A DNA stretch of 64,000 nucleotides from Gammaproteobacteria bacterium (GTDB taxonomy: Bacteria > Pseudomonadota > Gammaproteobacteria > Enterobacterales > Psychrobiaceae). Position 1 is the stretch's first letter. Every line of letters starts with the position of its first letter. The translations under genes were made by a program, and so were the position numbers. Under the pieces are notes generated by a model. It was not told where the DNA came from. It was given only the letters and a program-made list of their open reading frames with translations, and did not search any database. The DNA lies in assembly GCA_013214945.1 (NCBI GenBank), contig JABSRT010000010.1, forward strand, positions 105,009 through 169,008, in the 5' to 3' direction. Shown one piece after another: positions 17,283 to 26,615 of the stretch.

Positions 17283-18624
17283 TCCCTTTTTCGACTAATG
17301 CTTGATCTAATGCCAGACCCAGTTTGGTGACAATTTCATCAATATGGCATTGCTCGATGATAAAAGGTGGTGCGAGTAAAATATGGTTGCCAGCGACCCC
17401 GTCAATTGTGCCACCGCTCGGATAACAGATGAGACCTTGCGCCATTGCGGCCTTTTTTATCGCGCTATGGATCTTTAACCCCGCATCTAATGGTGCTTTC
17501 GTACTCCGATCAGCAACCAATTCAAGTCCCCAAAATAACCCGCGGCCACGAATATCTCCCACATTAGGATGGTCGCCAAAACGCTCAATCAACGCCTGCT
17601 CAAACTTACTGCCCATCAAATTGACATTATCGAGCAGGTTATGACTAACTATTTCCTGCTGAACCGCCAAAGCGGCCGCGCATGCCGTTGAATGTGCTAA
17701 ATAAGTATGACCGTGCTGGAAAAAACCGCTGCCATTGATAATCGCATCGTATATTTTACCGCTGAGCAGCATCGCCCCAATCGCCTGATAGCCAGCGCCC
17801 AGGCCTTTAGCCACGGTCAAAATATCAGGGGTGATATCTTCTTGCTCACAAGCAAATAAACTGCCAGTTCGCCCCATGCCGCACATTACTTCATCAAGAA
17901 TTAATAAAATACCATGCTGATCGCAAATTTCTCGTACCCGTTTAAAATAGCCAGGCACTGGCGTTAATACCCCAGATGTCGCGCCCACGACCGGCTCGGC
18001 TAAAAACGCAATAACATTCTCAGCCCCAAGCGCTTGAATGCGTTCGTCTAACTCATTGGCTATGCGCTGACCGTATTGGTAGTCACTTTCGCCGGCCGCT
18101 TTGCCACGATAAGGATAACAGGGACTAATATGCTCAACGTCAATCAGCAGTGGATCAAATTGTTGGCGGCGCCACATATTGCCACCAGCAGCTAGCGCCC
18201 CCAACGTATTACCATGATAGCTTTGCTTGCGAGCAATAAAGTATTTACGCGAGCTTTCGCCACGCTCCATAAAATATTGCCGCGCCAACTTTAGTGCTGA
18301 CTCAACCGCTTCAGAGCCACCCGAAACAAAATACGCATAAGCAAGTCCTGCTGGTGCTTGCTCAACCAAAAAGTCAGCCAAATCTTCGGCCGGATCACTG
18401 GTAAAAAATGACGTATGGGCAAAAGCAATTTTATCAACCTGATCTTTAATTGCTTGGCGGACTTTAGTATTTGAGTGGCCCAAGCAAGAAACAGCGGCAC
18501 CGCCGGAGGCATCAATGTAACGCTTACCGTCTTGATCGATGATATATGGACCATCTCCCAGCGCAGCGACTGGTAATGTATCTTTGGGTTGGCGGTGTAA
18601 AATTCGGGTGGTACGGCTTGGCAT
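17263..18624 (-). CDS. Class III PLP-dependent aminotransferase
   Basis: 453 residues, fold type I transaminase of the omega-amino/acetylornithine group. The cofactor lysine is in ILTVAKGLGAGYQ; other landmarks are FVSGGSEAVESALKLARQY, ARKQSYHGNT and LILDEVMCGMGRTG. It resembles enzymes annotated as aspartate aminotransferase family proteins, a label that does not define the substrate. Coupled by overlap to the BKACE gene, it probably makes or uses an amino/keto compound leading to the beta-keto acid that BKACE cleaves. First enzyme gene after the LysR regulator, 90 bases downstream of it on the same strand. Confidence 0.92.
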   Translation of the reverse strand: MPSRTTRILHRQPKDTLPVAALGDGPYIIDQDGKRYIDASGGAAVSCLGHSNTKVRQAIKDQVDKIAFAHTSFFTSDPAEDLADFLVEQAPAGLAYAYFVSGGSEAVESALKLARQYFMERGESSRKYFIARKQSYHGNTLGALAAGGNMWRRQQFDPLLIDVEHISPCYPYRGKAAGESDYQYGQRIANELDERIQALGAENVIAFLAEPVVGATSGVLTPVPGYFKRVREICDQHGILLILDEVMCGMGRTGSLFACEQEDITPDILTVAKGLGAGYQAIGAMLLSGKIYDAIINGSGFFQHGHTYLAHSTACAAALAVQQEIVSHNLLDNVNLMGSKFEQALIERFGDHPNVGDIRGRGLFWGLELVADRSTKAPLDAGLKIHSAIKKAAMAQGLICYPSGGTIDGVAGNHILLAPPFIIEQCHIDEIVTKLGLALDQALVEKGIVQDEK

Positions 18625-18714
18625 AGTGAACAGCTTGTATCGTTTAAAGTCTTACCAGACTAAGCCATCACTTGGTCGTTTTTCAATCGATTTAATCTAA
18701 TGCACACTGTTAGA

Positions 18715-19650
18715 TTATCTAACAGCCACCACATACTGACTCAGCGGCGTCCGCGTTTGTTGGTAATGTTCAACTTGTGCTAGTAACCAACGATGAAATA
18801 GCTCAATAGTCGGTTGTGAGCTGTCTTTCTTAGGATAAAACAAATAATAAGCCATGCGACTGCCAACAAATATATTGAACGGAATAACGAGTTTTCCTTG
18901 CTCTAATTCTCGCGCAGCGAGAATACTGCCTGCAGTGATTATGCCTTGACCATCAATTGCCGCCTGCAATGCTAACGCAGAATCTGAAAAGTAGTGTCCG
19001 GTCGTCGTATCAACGTTGTCAATTCCCGCTTCTTGGCACCAAGTTTTCCACGCCGTGCCATCGTCATCATGAATTAAGGTTTGCCGTGCCAGATCGGTCG
19101 CCGTTTTTAAACCACAATCGCCGTCAAGTAATTGCGGTGCACAGGCAACAAAGGCATCGACATCAAAAAGTTTAGTCACGTTAGTCATTTGATCGTGCTG
19201 ACAGTCCCAGCGGATCGCAACATCGACTTCGTCACCGTTATTAAAACCATCAAAGGTTGCGCTTGGCTGAAGTCTAAGTCGAATATTAGGGTGGCGCTGT
19301 TGAAAGTCATTTAATCGCGGTACTAACCAATGAATAGCAAACGCCGAGGTCAAACTAATCGTTAGCGTTTCAATTGCAATATCATTGCTCAGTTTCTCAC
19401 AAACGTTCGCGAGTTGGTCAAGAGCACTAGAGGTTACTGGTAACAGTTTTTTACCTTGCTCATTCAAAGATATTTTACCGTGTGAACGGACAAATAATGG
19501 CTGATTAAAATAAGCTTCCAATAATTTAATTTGCTGGCTTACCGCACCATGAGTCACATGCAACTCTTGGGCAGCTAAGGTAAAACTCTGTAATCGTGCC
19601 GCTGCCTCAAAGACTCGCAAGGCTTTTAAAGGTGGTAATTTCCGCTCCAT
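18715..19650 (-). CDS. LysR family transcriptional regulator (GcvA-like)
   Basis: 311 residues. The N-terminal winged helix-turn-helix spans about residues 5-64 (LKALRVFEAAARLQSFTLAA, then QELHVTHGAVSQQIKLLE). The periplasmic-binding-protein-like effector domain follows, from about residue 90. The LPPLKALRVFEA opening is typical of the GcvA branch. It lies directly upstream of the aminotransferase-BKACE pair in the same direction rather than divergent, so it may be autoregulated with them. It is a likely regulator of the catabolic block; the effector is unknown. Confidence 0.93.
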   Translation of the reverse strand: MERKLPPLKALRVFEAAARLQSFTLAAQELHVTHGAVSQQIKLLEAYFNQPLFVRSHGKISLNEQGKKLLPVTSSALDQLANVCEKLSNDIAIETLTISLTSAFAIHWLVPRLNDFQQRHPNIRLRLQPSATFDGFNNGDEVDVAIRWDCQHDQMTNVTKLFDVDAFVACAPQLLDGDCGLKTATDLARQTLIHDDDGTAWKTWCQEAGIDNVDTTTGHYFSDSALALQAAIDGQGIITAGSILAARELEQGKLVIPFNIFVGSRMAYYLFYPKKDSSQPTIELFHRWLLAQVEHYQQTRTPLSQYVVAVR

Positions 19651-19698
19651 TTGTTAACCCCTAGACCATGATTTTAATAGCAATGACGACTCGCTAAC

Positions 19699-20043
19699 TT
19701 AAACTGCAACCAGTGCCACACCTTCAAATTTTATGCCTTGCCAACCTTGAGCGATAAATTGTCGAATATTGCCATGATCTTCACCCTGAGGATGCTTTAA
19801 TACATCATCACGATAATAGGCACCGAAACAGGCTAACGTTTGCTGCTGATTCAACTTATTAAGCAGTGCAAAGGCAAATATTTTGCACGAACCTTCATTT
19901 TTACCTGCGGCGTTAAGCAGCGAACCATTGGCAAACGTTGTTGGCAGGTAATTATAATGTTCACTTATCACCGCCATTACTTGCACAAAGTCGATTTGCT
20001 GTGGCTGGTCTTCAATTTGGTTAAGTAATTCAGTCAATGACAT
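19699..20043 (-). CDS. HopJ type III effector-like family protein
   Basis: 114-residue cytoplasmic protein of the HopJ family, named after a Pseudomonas syringae effector but common in free-living bacteria without type III secretion. Typical stretches are YNYLPTTFANGSLLNAAG and KNEGSCKIFAFALLN, and a C-terminal HGNIRQFIAQGWQGIKFEG. No signal peptide and no secretion genes nearby, so an effector role is unlikely here. Function unknown. Confidence 0.85.
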   Translation of the reverse strand: MSLTELLNQIEDQPQQIDFVQVMAVISEHYNYLPTTFANGSLLNAAGKNEGSCKIFAFALLNKLNQQQTLACFGAYYRDDVLKHPQGEDHGNIRQFIAQGWQGIKFEGVALVAV

Positions 20044-20190
20044 TTTTTTGATTCTTGATGGTTAATTTATTAGTATTTTGTCAGAATAAGCGTTAACAAA
20101 ATAGCCTCAGTAGCAATAAATTACCGCTTAACCTCCAGCGAGCTAACCATCGCAGTTAAAATATTAAGAAAAAATTTATTAGGAATAACG

Positions 20191-21309
20191 ATGAAGATTG
20201 ATTTTATCGACAGCATTAGTCCGATCCCTGCCGCTCAATGGCAAAGATTAAACAATTGTGAGTCGCCATTTTTACAACAGTCTTTCTTTAGCGCGTTAGA
20301 AACAAGCCACAGCGCCGTAGAGGCCAATGGCTGGATACCACACCACATGCTGGTCCACGGTGAGAACGAGCAGCAACTTAAGGCGATTTTACCGCTCTAT
20401 ATTAAGCAGCACTCGTGGGGGGAATTCGTTTTTGACTGGGCCTGGGCCGACGCATTTGAGCGTAATGGTTATGCTTATTATCCCAAGTTAGTAAGTACCA
20501 TTCCCTTTACCCCGGTTAGCGGTGATAAGCTACTATCGAACGATATTTCACAATATGAAGTTATGCAATCGCTGACGGAACACTGTCAGCAACAAGATTT
20601 TAATAGCTGGCATTTATTATTTTGTCCCGCAACAGACCAGTTGCCCGATGATGTTTTTTTACGTCACACCGTTCAATTTCAATGGTTTAATCGTGACTAT
20701 CTAGATTTTGATCATTTTTTAGCGACATTTACAGCCCGAAAACGTAAAAACACCCGCAAAGAACGCTTATCAATTGCTGCACAAGGGCTAACAATACAAC
20801 GACTTAGCGCTGATGAGATAACCGAGCACGAACTGGACTTCTTTTACCTGACCTATCAATTAACCTATGCCAAACGCGGTCATACTCCGCATTTAACCAA
20901 AGCGTTTTTTCAGCAAATCATTGCAGATCAAGCAAGCAATGTCTTGTTGGTTATCGCCAGTTATCAAAAAAAATATGTTGCGGCGGCTTGGTTTTTTGTC
21001 GACCAACACCAGCTGTATGGTCGTTATTGGGGCTGTACAGAATATTTTCCCAATTTGCATTTTGAGCTCTGTTATTACCAAGGTATTGAGTTTTGCATTG
21101 AGCATAAACTGCAAGGATTTAACCCCGGCACCCAGGGCGAACATAAGATTCAACGGGGTTTTGAACCAATATTAACCCACTCGTATCATTGGATAAAACA
21201 AGTAGAATTTAGGCCGGCAATCAAGGCCTTTTGTACGCAAGAGCGCCAAGAGCTTCGCGCTTATCAGCAGCAGTGCCGGCAAGCCCTGCCCTTTAAAAAT
21301 GCCGATTAA
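20191..21309 (+). CDS. FemAB/GNAT-fold acyltransferase, peptidoglycan biosynthesis/recognition-like (DUF482 family)
   Basis: 372 residues. Family features are SPFLQQSFFSALETSHS near the start, the WAWADAFERNGYAYYPKLV segment, a basic FTARKRKNTRKERLS run at about 184-198, and the C-terminal FNPGTQGEHKIQRGFEP, which is strongly conserved in this group. These proteins carry a duplicated GNAT (FemAB-like) fold and are often annotated as peptidoglycan biosynthesis/recognition proteins. No reaction is firmly established. Monocistronic, convergent with the next gene. Confidence 0.85.
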   Translation: MKIDFIDSISPIPAAQWQRLNNCESPFLQQSFFSALETSHSAVEANGWIPHHMLVHGENEQQLKAILPLYIKQHSWGEFVFDWAWADAFERNGYAYYPKLVSTIPFTPVSGDKLLSNDISQYEVMQSLTEHCQQQDFNSWHLLFCPATDQLPDDVFLRHTVQFQWFNRDYLDFDHFLATFTARKRKNTRKERLSIAAQGLTIQRLSADEITEHELDFFYLTYQLTYAKRGHTPHLTKAFFQQIIADQASNVLLVIASYQKKYVAAAWFFVDQHQLYGRYWGCTEYFPNLHFELCYYQGIEFCIEHKLQGFNPGTQGEHKIQRGFEPILTHSYHWIKQVEFRPAIKAFCTQERQELRAYQQQCRQALPFKNAD

Positions 21310-21318
21310 TCGGCGCTA

Positions 21319-21909
21319 CTAGATTTTTCGAAAAACCAACAATCTATTATTAGCAGGCATTTGATGATCGAACGCCAACGCCAAGCCCGCCGCGATGGCT
21401 AATCGTTCAATCGCTTCGATATCACGAATACCACTGTCTGGGTCGCGTCCTTTTAACCACAAATCAAAATCAGCGTTGCTGACGCTGGTAAATTGACCTT
21501 GATAATTAAAGGGACCATAAACACACAATGAACCACCCGCCGTAAGGTGCTTGGCCACTCCAGTAAAGAAATTCTCTACTAAGCGCCAACTAACAATGTG
21601 TAAGGTATTGGCGGTAAAGATGCCATCAAACGATCCAACGGGCCACGTGAAATTAAGATCTAAAGCAATTGGCGGCTGTAGGTTAGCCAAAGAAACACCG
21701 CTCAACCATTGATTAATGCCTTGGTGATTACAGGCTAAGTCACTGGTTTGCCAGGTTAGATGGGCTAAGTTTTTGGCCAAATAAATCGCATGCTGACCGG
21801 TACCTGAGCCCACTTCTAATACCAGCTCGGATGAACTAAATGCTTGTTCAAGCACAGATAATATCGGTTGCTTATTATTTTCACATGCCTGAGAGAATGG
21901 TCTTTCCAT
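21319..21909 (-). CDS. SAM-dependent methyltransferase, DUF938 family
   Basis: Class I methyltransferase fold with the glycine-rich SAM loop VLEVGSGTGQHAIYLA, conserved TSDLACNHQGIN, ANTLHIVSW, and a GPFNYQGQFTSVSNADFD signature typical of DUF938 proteins. I start at the ATG 21909 (MERPFSQACENNKQPIL), which matches family N-termini and has AGG about 9 bases upstream. A longer form from ATG 21939 or TTG 21951 adds up to 14 residues. 196 residues. Substrate unknown. Confidence 0.88.
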   Translation of the reverse strand: MERPFSQACENNKQPILSVLEQAFSSSELVLEVGSGTGQHAIYLAKNLAHLTWQTSDLACNHQGINQWLSGVSLANLQPPIALDLNFTWPVGSFDGIFTANTLHIVSWRLVENFFTGVAKHLTAGGSLCVYGPFNYQGQFTSVSNADFDLWLKGRDPDSGIRDIEAIERLAIAAGLALAFDHQMPANNRLLVFRKI

Positions 21910-22025
21910 GTTTATGCCTAAAGTTATGCTGTTATCCATGATATCGACCAAGCACTGGTTTTATATGATGAACAATCAAAAATTATACCGCCAGTTCATC
22001 ATTATAATATGTTGTCGTCTAGGTT

Positions 22026-24092
22026 TTAATTTCCATAACCTGCTAATCGCATTTTTTTAGCCACAAAGCTTTGCGAGCTTCGCAACGCATTACTTAACGT
22101 TTTCTTTCTCGCTAGCACTAAACTAATATTTTTTCCCACTTCAGTGCCTAACGCAGGAAATTCAGGTATAGCTACCAAATTAGATCCCAAATAAGGGGCC
22201 GACCTCGGTGTTTCTCCCTTCGGAGCGCTATTCTCAATTGCTGCCAGCACAAACGATGAAAACGGTGCAGCAAAACGATAATTATCATTTTGATAAGTTG
22301 AATAACGAGTGCCTGGCGGCACAGCCATCCAGCCATTCGATTGAGCAACTTTATCAATATAATTTTTGGAGGTTGCCCAAGTAATAAACTCAAGTGCATC
22401 ATCTTTTAGGGTCGAAGAGCTCGGTATTGCCAGCGCCCAAACCCACAACCAACCGCCGCCTATTGATGTGACAGTAGTTGGCGCTGAAGCATACCCGATC
22501 AAGTTTGAGACTTTTGACTTATCAGGATCAAATAACAGACTAGATGCTACTGTAGCATCAATAGTAATACCGCAATGACCATCTGCTGTTAATTGAGATA
22601 TTTCGCTATATCCATTTTTGTCTGGATTGGGCGGGCCATAATTTTGCAATAAACCGATATAAAATGAAATGGCATCAAACCACTGACGTGAATTGAGTTG
22701 GGCTTGCCAGTTTTTATCAAACCAACTAGCACCAAAAGCATTAACGATCGTATTAATGACCGCCATATTTTCTCCCCAACCAGCTTTACCTCTTAAACAA
22801 ATGCCATAAATTTTTGCCTTTGGATTATGAATTATTGCGGCATATAACCGAATTTGCCGCCAAGTCGGATTAGCTGGCATGGTTATTCCCGCCTGTTTGA
22901 AAAGATCCTTCCTGTAGTAAGTCATCGAGCTTTCGGCATAAAATGGTAAACCATAGATATCACCATTATGAGAGAGGCTTTGCCTAACCTGCTTAATCAA
23001 ATCAGCTTGATCATAATTCTGTGGTAACTTCACCAGCGGTATTAACCAGTGATCTCTTGCCCAAAATTGAGCCTCAAAAGCACCAATCGTCATTACGTCA
23101 AATTGACCGTCAGAAACGGCTAGGTCACTTAATAATCTTTTTCGTAACACCGTTTCATCGAGCACGCGCCAATCGAGCACAATATCGGGATGCTCCTGTT
23201 CATATTGACGTGATAAGTTTTTCATTGTCAGCATATCTGGGTTAGCGACAGTAGCGATACGTAGCACTTTTTTACTATGACTAGGTTTAAACGAAAGTAA
23301 CCCATGTTTATATAAAATATTATTCAACGTTCCATTGACTGTTATTTTTTTTAAGCCCTGGTTAAAAGCAGCGACCAGCGCTTTACTGCTAGTATTTTTT
23401 TTTGAAAAACCAACATAAAAATTTACCGGTTTGATCGTGTCTTTGACAAAGTCTAATTTACCAATCATATAAGGCAGTTTATCGACCATTAAATCTGCGG
23501 CTGTAAACTTATCGATTAGGACATAATCAACCCGCCCAACGTATAGCATTTTTAATAAGTCTTCATTGGAGCTCACCTGATAAAATTTTGCTCCCGCTGT
23601 TTTTATATCCATGCGGTTAAAATCTGAAAATCGCCCTCTTAATACCCCAATATATTTACCGCGAGGCTCGTATGTTGCTTGAATACTTGTTTTCTTGTGC
23701 AACATGCCTAACCGCTCCCCTGGCAAAGGGTCAGAAAAATACATATCCGCTTCGAGCTCGCCGTCATAGCTAATCGGAAAAACCGCGACCGATGAACCAG
23801 CCTTGGTCAACTTCATTGCTCGAACAAATGGATAAAATTTGCTTTCAATCCTATAACCAGAGGCGTCAAAGGCTTGCTCGACAATCTCATGGATTGCTCC
23901 CTTGCCCGCTAGGTGCTGCCCGATATAAGGATTATGTTCATAAGTAGATAATTCGATTATAGGAAGCTGCGCGGCGAAAGGACTCGTCGCAATAATAATA
24001 AATAACCAGACAATTTGGATTTTCTTTATGGCCCACCAACGATTTAAACGTGATACTAGGACCTGATGGAGTGTATAGCTAAGAGTAAACAT
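22026..24092 (-). CDS. Tandem solute-binding protein: family 3 domain fused to a family 1 sugar-type binding domain
   Basis: 688 residues. A hydrophobic N-terminal segment (about 25-42, VWLFIIIATSPFAAQ) is a signal peptide or anchor preceded by about 20 residues. Residues about 45-260 form an amino-acid-type (family 3) binding domain. Residues about 275-688 form a family 1 domain like polyol/sugar ABC receptors, recognisable by VLRIATVANPDML, GQFDVMTIGAFEAQFWA, YGLPFYAESSMTYYRKDLF, GGGWLWVWALAIPSS and SNGWMAVPPGTR. Each domain is normally a separate protein with its own permease, and no permease gene is nearby. It may act as a two-ligand periplasmic sensor or scavenger; the role is unknown. 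Confidence 0.85.
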   Translation of the reverse strand: MFTLSYTLHQVLVSRLNRWWAIKKIQIVWLFIIIATSPFAAQLPIIELSTYEHNPYIGQHLAGKGAIHEIVEQAFDASGYRIESKFYPFVRAMKLTKAGSSVAVFPISYDGELEADMYFSDPLPGERLGMLHKKTSIQATYEPRGKYIGVLRGRFSDFNRMDIKTAGAKFYQVSSNEDLLKMLYVGRVDYVLIDKFTAADLMVDKLPYMIGKLDFVKDTIKPVNFYVGFSKKNTSSKALVAAFNQGLKKITVNGTLNNILYKHGLLSFKPSHSKKVLRIATVANPDMLTMKNLSRQYEQEHPDIVLDWRVLDETVLRKRLLSDLAVSDGQFDVMTIGAFEAQFWARDHWLIPLVKLPQNYDQADLIKQVRQSLSHNGDIYGLPFYAESSMTYYRKDLFKQAGITMPANPTWRQIRLYAAIIHNPKAKIYGICLRGKAGWGENMAVINTIVNAFGASWFDKNWQAQLNSRQWFDAISFYIGLLQNYGPPNPDKNGYSEISQLTADGHCGITIDATVASSLLFDPDKSKVSNLIGYASAPTTVTSIGGGWLWVWALAIPSSSTLKDDALEFITWATSKNYIDKVAQSNGWMAVPPGTRYSTYQNDNYRFAAPFSSFVLAAIENSAPKGETPRSAPYLGSNLVAIPEFPALGTEVGKNISLVLARKKTLSNALRSSQSFVAKKMRLAGYGN

Positions 24093-24609
24093 TAATAGTT
24101 TATCCCCTAAAGGAAAAAAGCAATTTTAGTAGACAAAATTCACGCTATTAATTTTAGTACACGATAGCTAGGTGTCAAAGCAAAACAACAGCCGAGAACC
24201 GAGTTCAACATAAAGAAAACCGCTCTTTGCGAGTAATCGCTGGCGCTTTAAGCCAACCACTCGCTGCACAGTAACATTCATGCGCGACGTCTAGTAACAA
24301 ATTCAAGGGGGAATTAACACTAGCATGGCGTGGGTTTCGGCATGACCCATGTAACATACTGTTGAACTGTGATTTTACGATCAACGAAGAGCGTTGTTTA
24401 CCAGGATGGAATGACTAGCGGTCAGTTATAAAGGCTTGTTCACCGACACCCTATGTATGGAGATTGTCTGGCCCGCTAGCAGCGACACTCCTCTTAACAG
24501 GCAAAGGGACTAACTCTCAATAATACAAGATGATCTGCGGTTAAGCGCCGTAATAATAGCCCTGCTATAATTTCATTTATAACCACCGCGTATTCCTTGT
24601 GATTTTTCG
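24093..24609. other. Intergenic 517 bases between two binding-protein genes, nothing recognised
   Basis: No ORF with coding features, no tRNA or convincing terminator. Composition is less AT-rich than other gaps in the window, so it may be the relic of a lost gene or mobile element. I could not identify one. The left part holds the upstream region of the tandem binding-protein gene. Confidence 0.4.
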
Positions 24610-25314
24610 TTAATGTTTTCCAGCAGCTAACAGCTGCACCAGCTCTCCTGATACTTGCATACTTTCAAGTTGTTTAGTAATAAGAGGGATTACACCAAGA
24701 TGCTTACGATGAACATAATGAAAAAGCTGTGAGTGCCTTACCGCAGGTGATACTTCGACAATATTTTTATTTGCAAAAGTACTATTCATTAACTCAGTGG
24801 CGCCCGCACGCCCAAGCAACACATAGTCCACGCGATTAGCAATCAGTAATTTAAACAAACTGGTGGCACTATTGACTCGGGTATGAGGACCTTGGCTATG
24901 CTGAACAAAGCTCTCTTGCCACAGCATCCCGCTATGAATGCCTATCCGGTAATTTAGTAGGTCGTCTACATCTGCAAATTTTATCGACTTAGAAATGGTA
25001 TAGGCCACCCCATCAATGAGAGTCATAGACACTGGGATTGCGATTAAATTACGATAGCTATTTTCAATGTTAGCCACCCGTAATACCTCGCCATCTAACA
25101 GGACACTGTCACTTTGTTGCAACGAGCGTTTTGCTGGCAAGCCAATAAACATCACATCAATACCAATGCGCTGATAAGCAATAAACAACACGTTACTAGC
25201 CGCTAACGCTATTTGACTATCTTTGATATAACCAAAAGTCAATTGCTTAGGCAGTGCATCGACAGCCCCCGAAAACGTCAGCAATAGAACCAATGAATAA
25301 AGTGCTAGTCTCAT
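24610..25314 (-). CDS. Periplasmic substrate-binding protein, family 3-like, orphan
   Basis: 234 residues with a signal peptide (MRLALYSLVLLLTFSGAVDA). The mature part has the binding-protein pattern: KQLTFGYIKDSQIALAASNV at the start, FADVDDLLNYRIGIHSGMLW in the middle and a late LFKLLIANRVDYVLLGRAGA hinge segment. Similar orphan proteins with no transporter are frequent in Shewanella-like genomes and may serve signalling. A CRP-like palindrome lies 139 bases upstream of its start. Ligand unknown. Confidence 0.8.
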   Translation of the reverse strand: MRLALYSLVLLLTFSGAVDALPKQLTFGYIKDSQIALAASNVLFIAYQRIGIDVMFIGLPAKRSLQQSDSVLLDGEVLRVANIENSYRNLIAIPVSMTLIDGVAYTISKSIKFADVDDLLNYRIGIHSGMLWQESFVQHSQGPHTRVNSATSLFKLLIANRVDYVLLGRAGATELMNSTFANKNIVEVSPAVRHSQLFHYVHRKHLGVIPLITKQLESMQVSGELVQLLAAGKH

Positions 25315-25452
25315 GCTTTTATTTCACTTCTATATTTATAATCGTCAACCATTTTGTTTCGAGCCACAGTTCGTCAGTATGAAAATTGGTCACAAAAAAA
25401 TACTAACCAATTACCCCTTCATCACCACTGGACTAAAGTCTAGAAAAACCCA

Positions 25453-25474
25453 AAGCGTGACACATATCACGCTT
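25453..25474. promoter_or_regulatory. Candidate CRP-type binding site
   Basis: AAGCGTGA, CACATA, TCACGCTT form a perfect 8+6+8 palindrome with the GTGA-N6-TCAC core and the AA/TT edges of the 22-base CRP consensus. It lies between the divergent binding-protein gene (starts 25314) and gmk (starts 25609). Either could be the target; the binding-protein gene is the more likely. The match is by eye. Confidence 0.5.
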
Positions 25475-25608
25475 GTGGCGTTTGTTTTAATGACCGACCT
25501 TACGAGTGCCTCAAAACAATAAAGTTCATCGGCATTATTAGGCGTTGTAGATTAACTAATGGTATATTTCGCCATTAATATTGTTTTTGAGTTTTATTGG
25601 GGACCGCC

Positions 25609-26241
25609 ATGCTACCTACAGGCACGCTATATATTGTTTCTGCGCCGAGCGGCGCAGGTAAATCCAGCTTAATTTCGGCGCTGCTAGACCAGAGTAATGA
25701 CCAACTTCAAGTGTCGGTATCTCATACTACACGTAATCCTCGCCCAGGTGAGATTGATGGTCAACATTACCACTTTGTCAGCGTTGAAAAATTCAAACTG
25801 CTGATTGATGATGGCGTATTTTTCGAATGGGCAGAAGTGTTTGGTAATTACTATGGCACCTCGCGTACTGTCATTGAACAGCAACTGCAACGCGGCATCG
25901 ATGTCTTTCTTGACATCGACTGGCAAGGTGCTCGGCAAGTAAAGCAGCTGATGCCACAAGCGCAAGGGATTTTCATTTTACCGCCTTCGCAACCCGAACT
26001 TGAACGTCGGTTAATTGGCCGTGGCCAAGACAGTGATGAAATCATCGCAGCAAGAATGTCTAAAGCCGTTAGTGAAATGAGTCATTTTAACGAATATGAG
26101 TTTTTAATTGTTAATGATAATTTCGAGCAAGCTTTAGTTGATTTTAATGCTATTATCAAAGCCAATCGCTTAAAAGAATCACCCCAAGCAATAAAACATT
26201 GTGATATGCTCAAAGAGTTATTGGCAGAGCAACTTAAATAG
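25609..26241 (+). CDS. gmk: Guanylate kinase
   Basis: Phosphorylates GMP to GDP with ATP. 210 residues from the ATG at 25609, which follows TTGGGGACC as a ribosome site; an in-frame TTG 12 bases upstream is not needed. The P-loop is [11 protein letters not shown] at about residues 9-19; [20 protein letters not shown] is the GMP-binding segment and [11 protein letters not shown] the conserved lid region. It heads the gmk-rpoZ-spoT cluster and links guanine nucleotide supply with (p)ppGpp metabolism. Confidence 0.97.
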   Translation: MLPTGTLYIVSAPSGAGKSSLISALLDQSNDQLQVSVSHTTRNPRPGEIDGQHYHFVSVEKFKLLIDDGVFFEWAEVFGNYYGTSRTVIEQQLQRGIDVFLDIDWQGARQVKQLMPQAQGIFILPPSQPELERRLIGRGQDSDEIIAARMSKAVSEMSHFNEYEFLIVNDNFEQALVDFNAIIKANRLKESPQAIKHCDMLKELLAEQLK

Positions 26242-26286
26242 AGTACACTTTTGCGTCATTTTTTATCAATTTTTTAGGAGTGCCTG

Positions 26287-26565
26287 ATGGCTCGCGTAAC
26301 AGTTGAAGATGCTGTAGAACAGGTTGGCAACCGTTTTGACTTAATTCTAGTGGCAGCACGTCGTGCCCGCCAACTAGCCAACGGTGGTCAAGAACCACTA
26401 GTAGATGTTGAAAACGACAAACCAACAGTCGTTGCACTACGTGAAATTGAACAAGGTCTGGTGACCACAGCAACCATGGATGAGTGTGAGCGTTTAGCTC
26501 AACACGAGCAAGAAGTAGCTGAATTAGCGGCTGTTGCAGCAATTGCTGAAGGTCGAATCGGTTAA
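26287..26565 (+). CDS. rpoZ: RNA polymerase omega subunit
   Basis: 92 residues (E. coli 91). [20 protein letters not shown] and the [14 protein letters not shown] core that contacts beta-prime are conserved. Omega helps assemble RNA polymerase and in proteobacteria forms part of a ppGpp-binding site, fitting its place 50 bases before spoT. A good ribosome site (TTAGGAG) precedes the ATG. Confidence 0.98.
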   Translation: MARVTVEDAVEQVGNRFDLILVAARRARQLANGGQEPLVDVENDKPTVVALREIEQGLVTTATMDECERLAQHEQEVAELAAVAAIAEGRIG

Positions 26566-26615
26566 TATCGAATCGATACTTCATCATCCTAATTTTAACA
26601 CTGTCGGGGTGATAC

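Noticed and set aside
19699..20043. Type III secretion effector
   Set aside because: The HopJ family name is historical; no secretion apparatus or chaperone gene is nearby.
25313..25522. 69-codon rightward ORF before gmk
   Set aside because: Covers a regulatory gap with a CRP-like palindrome; no family features and no ribosome site.
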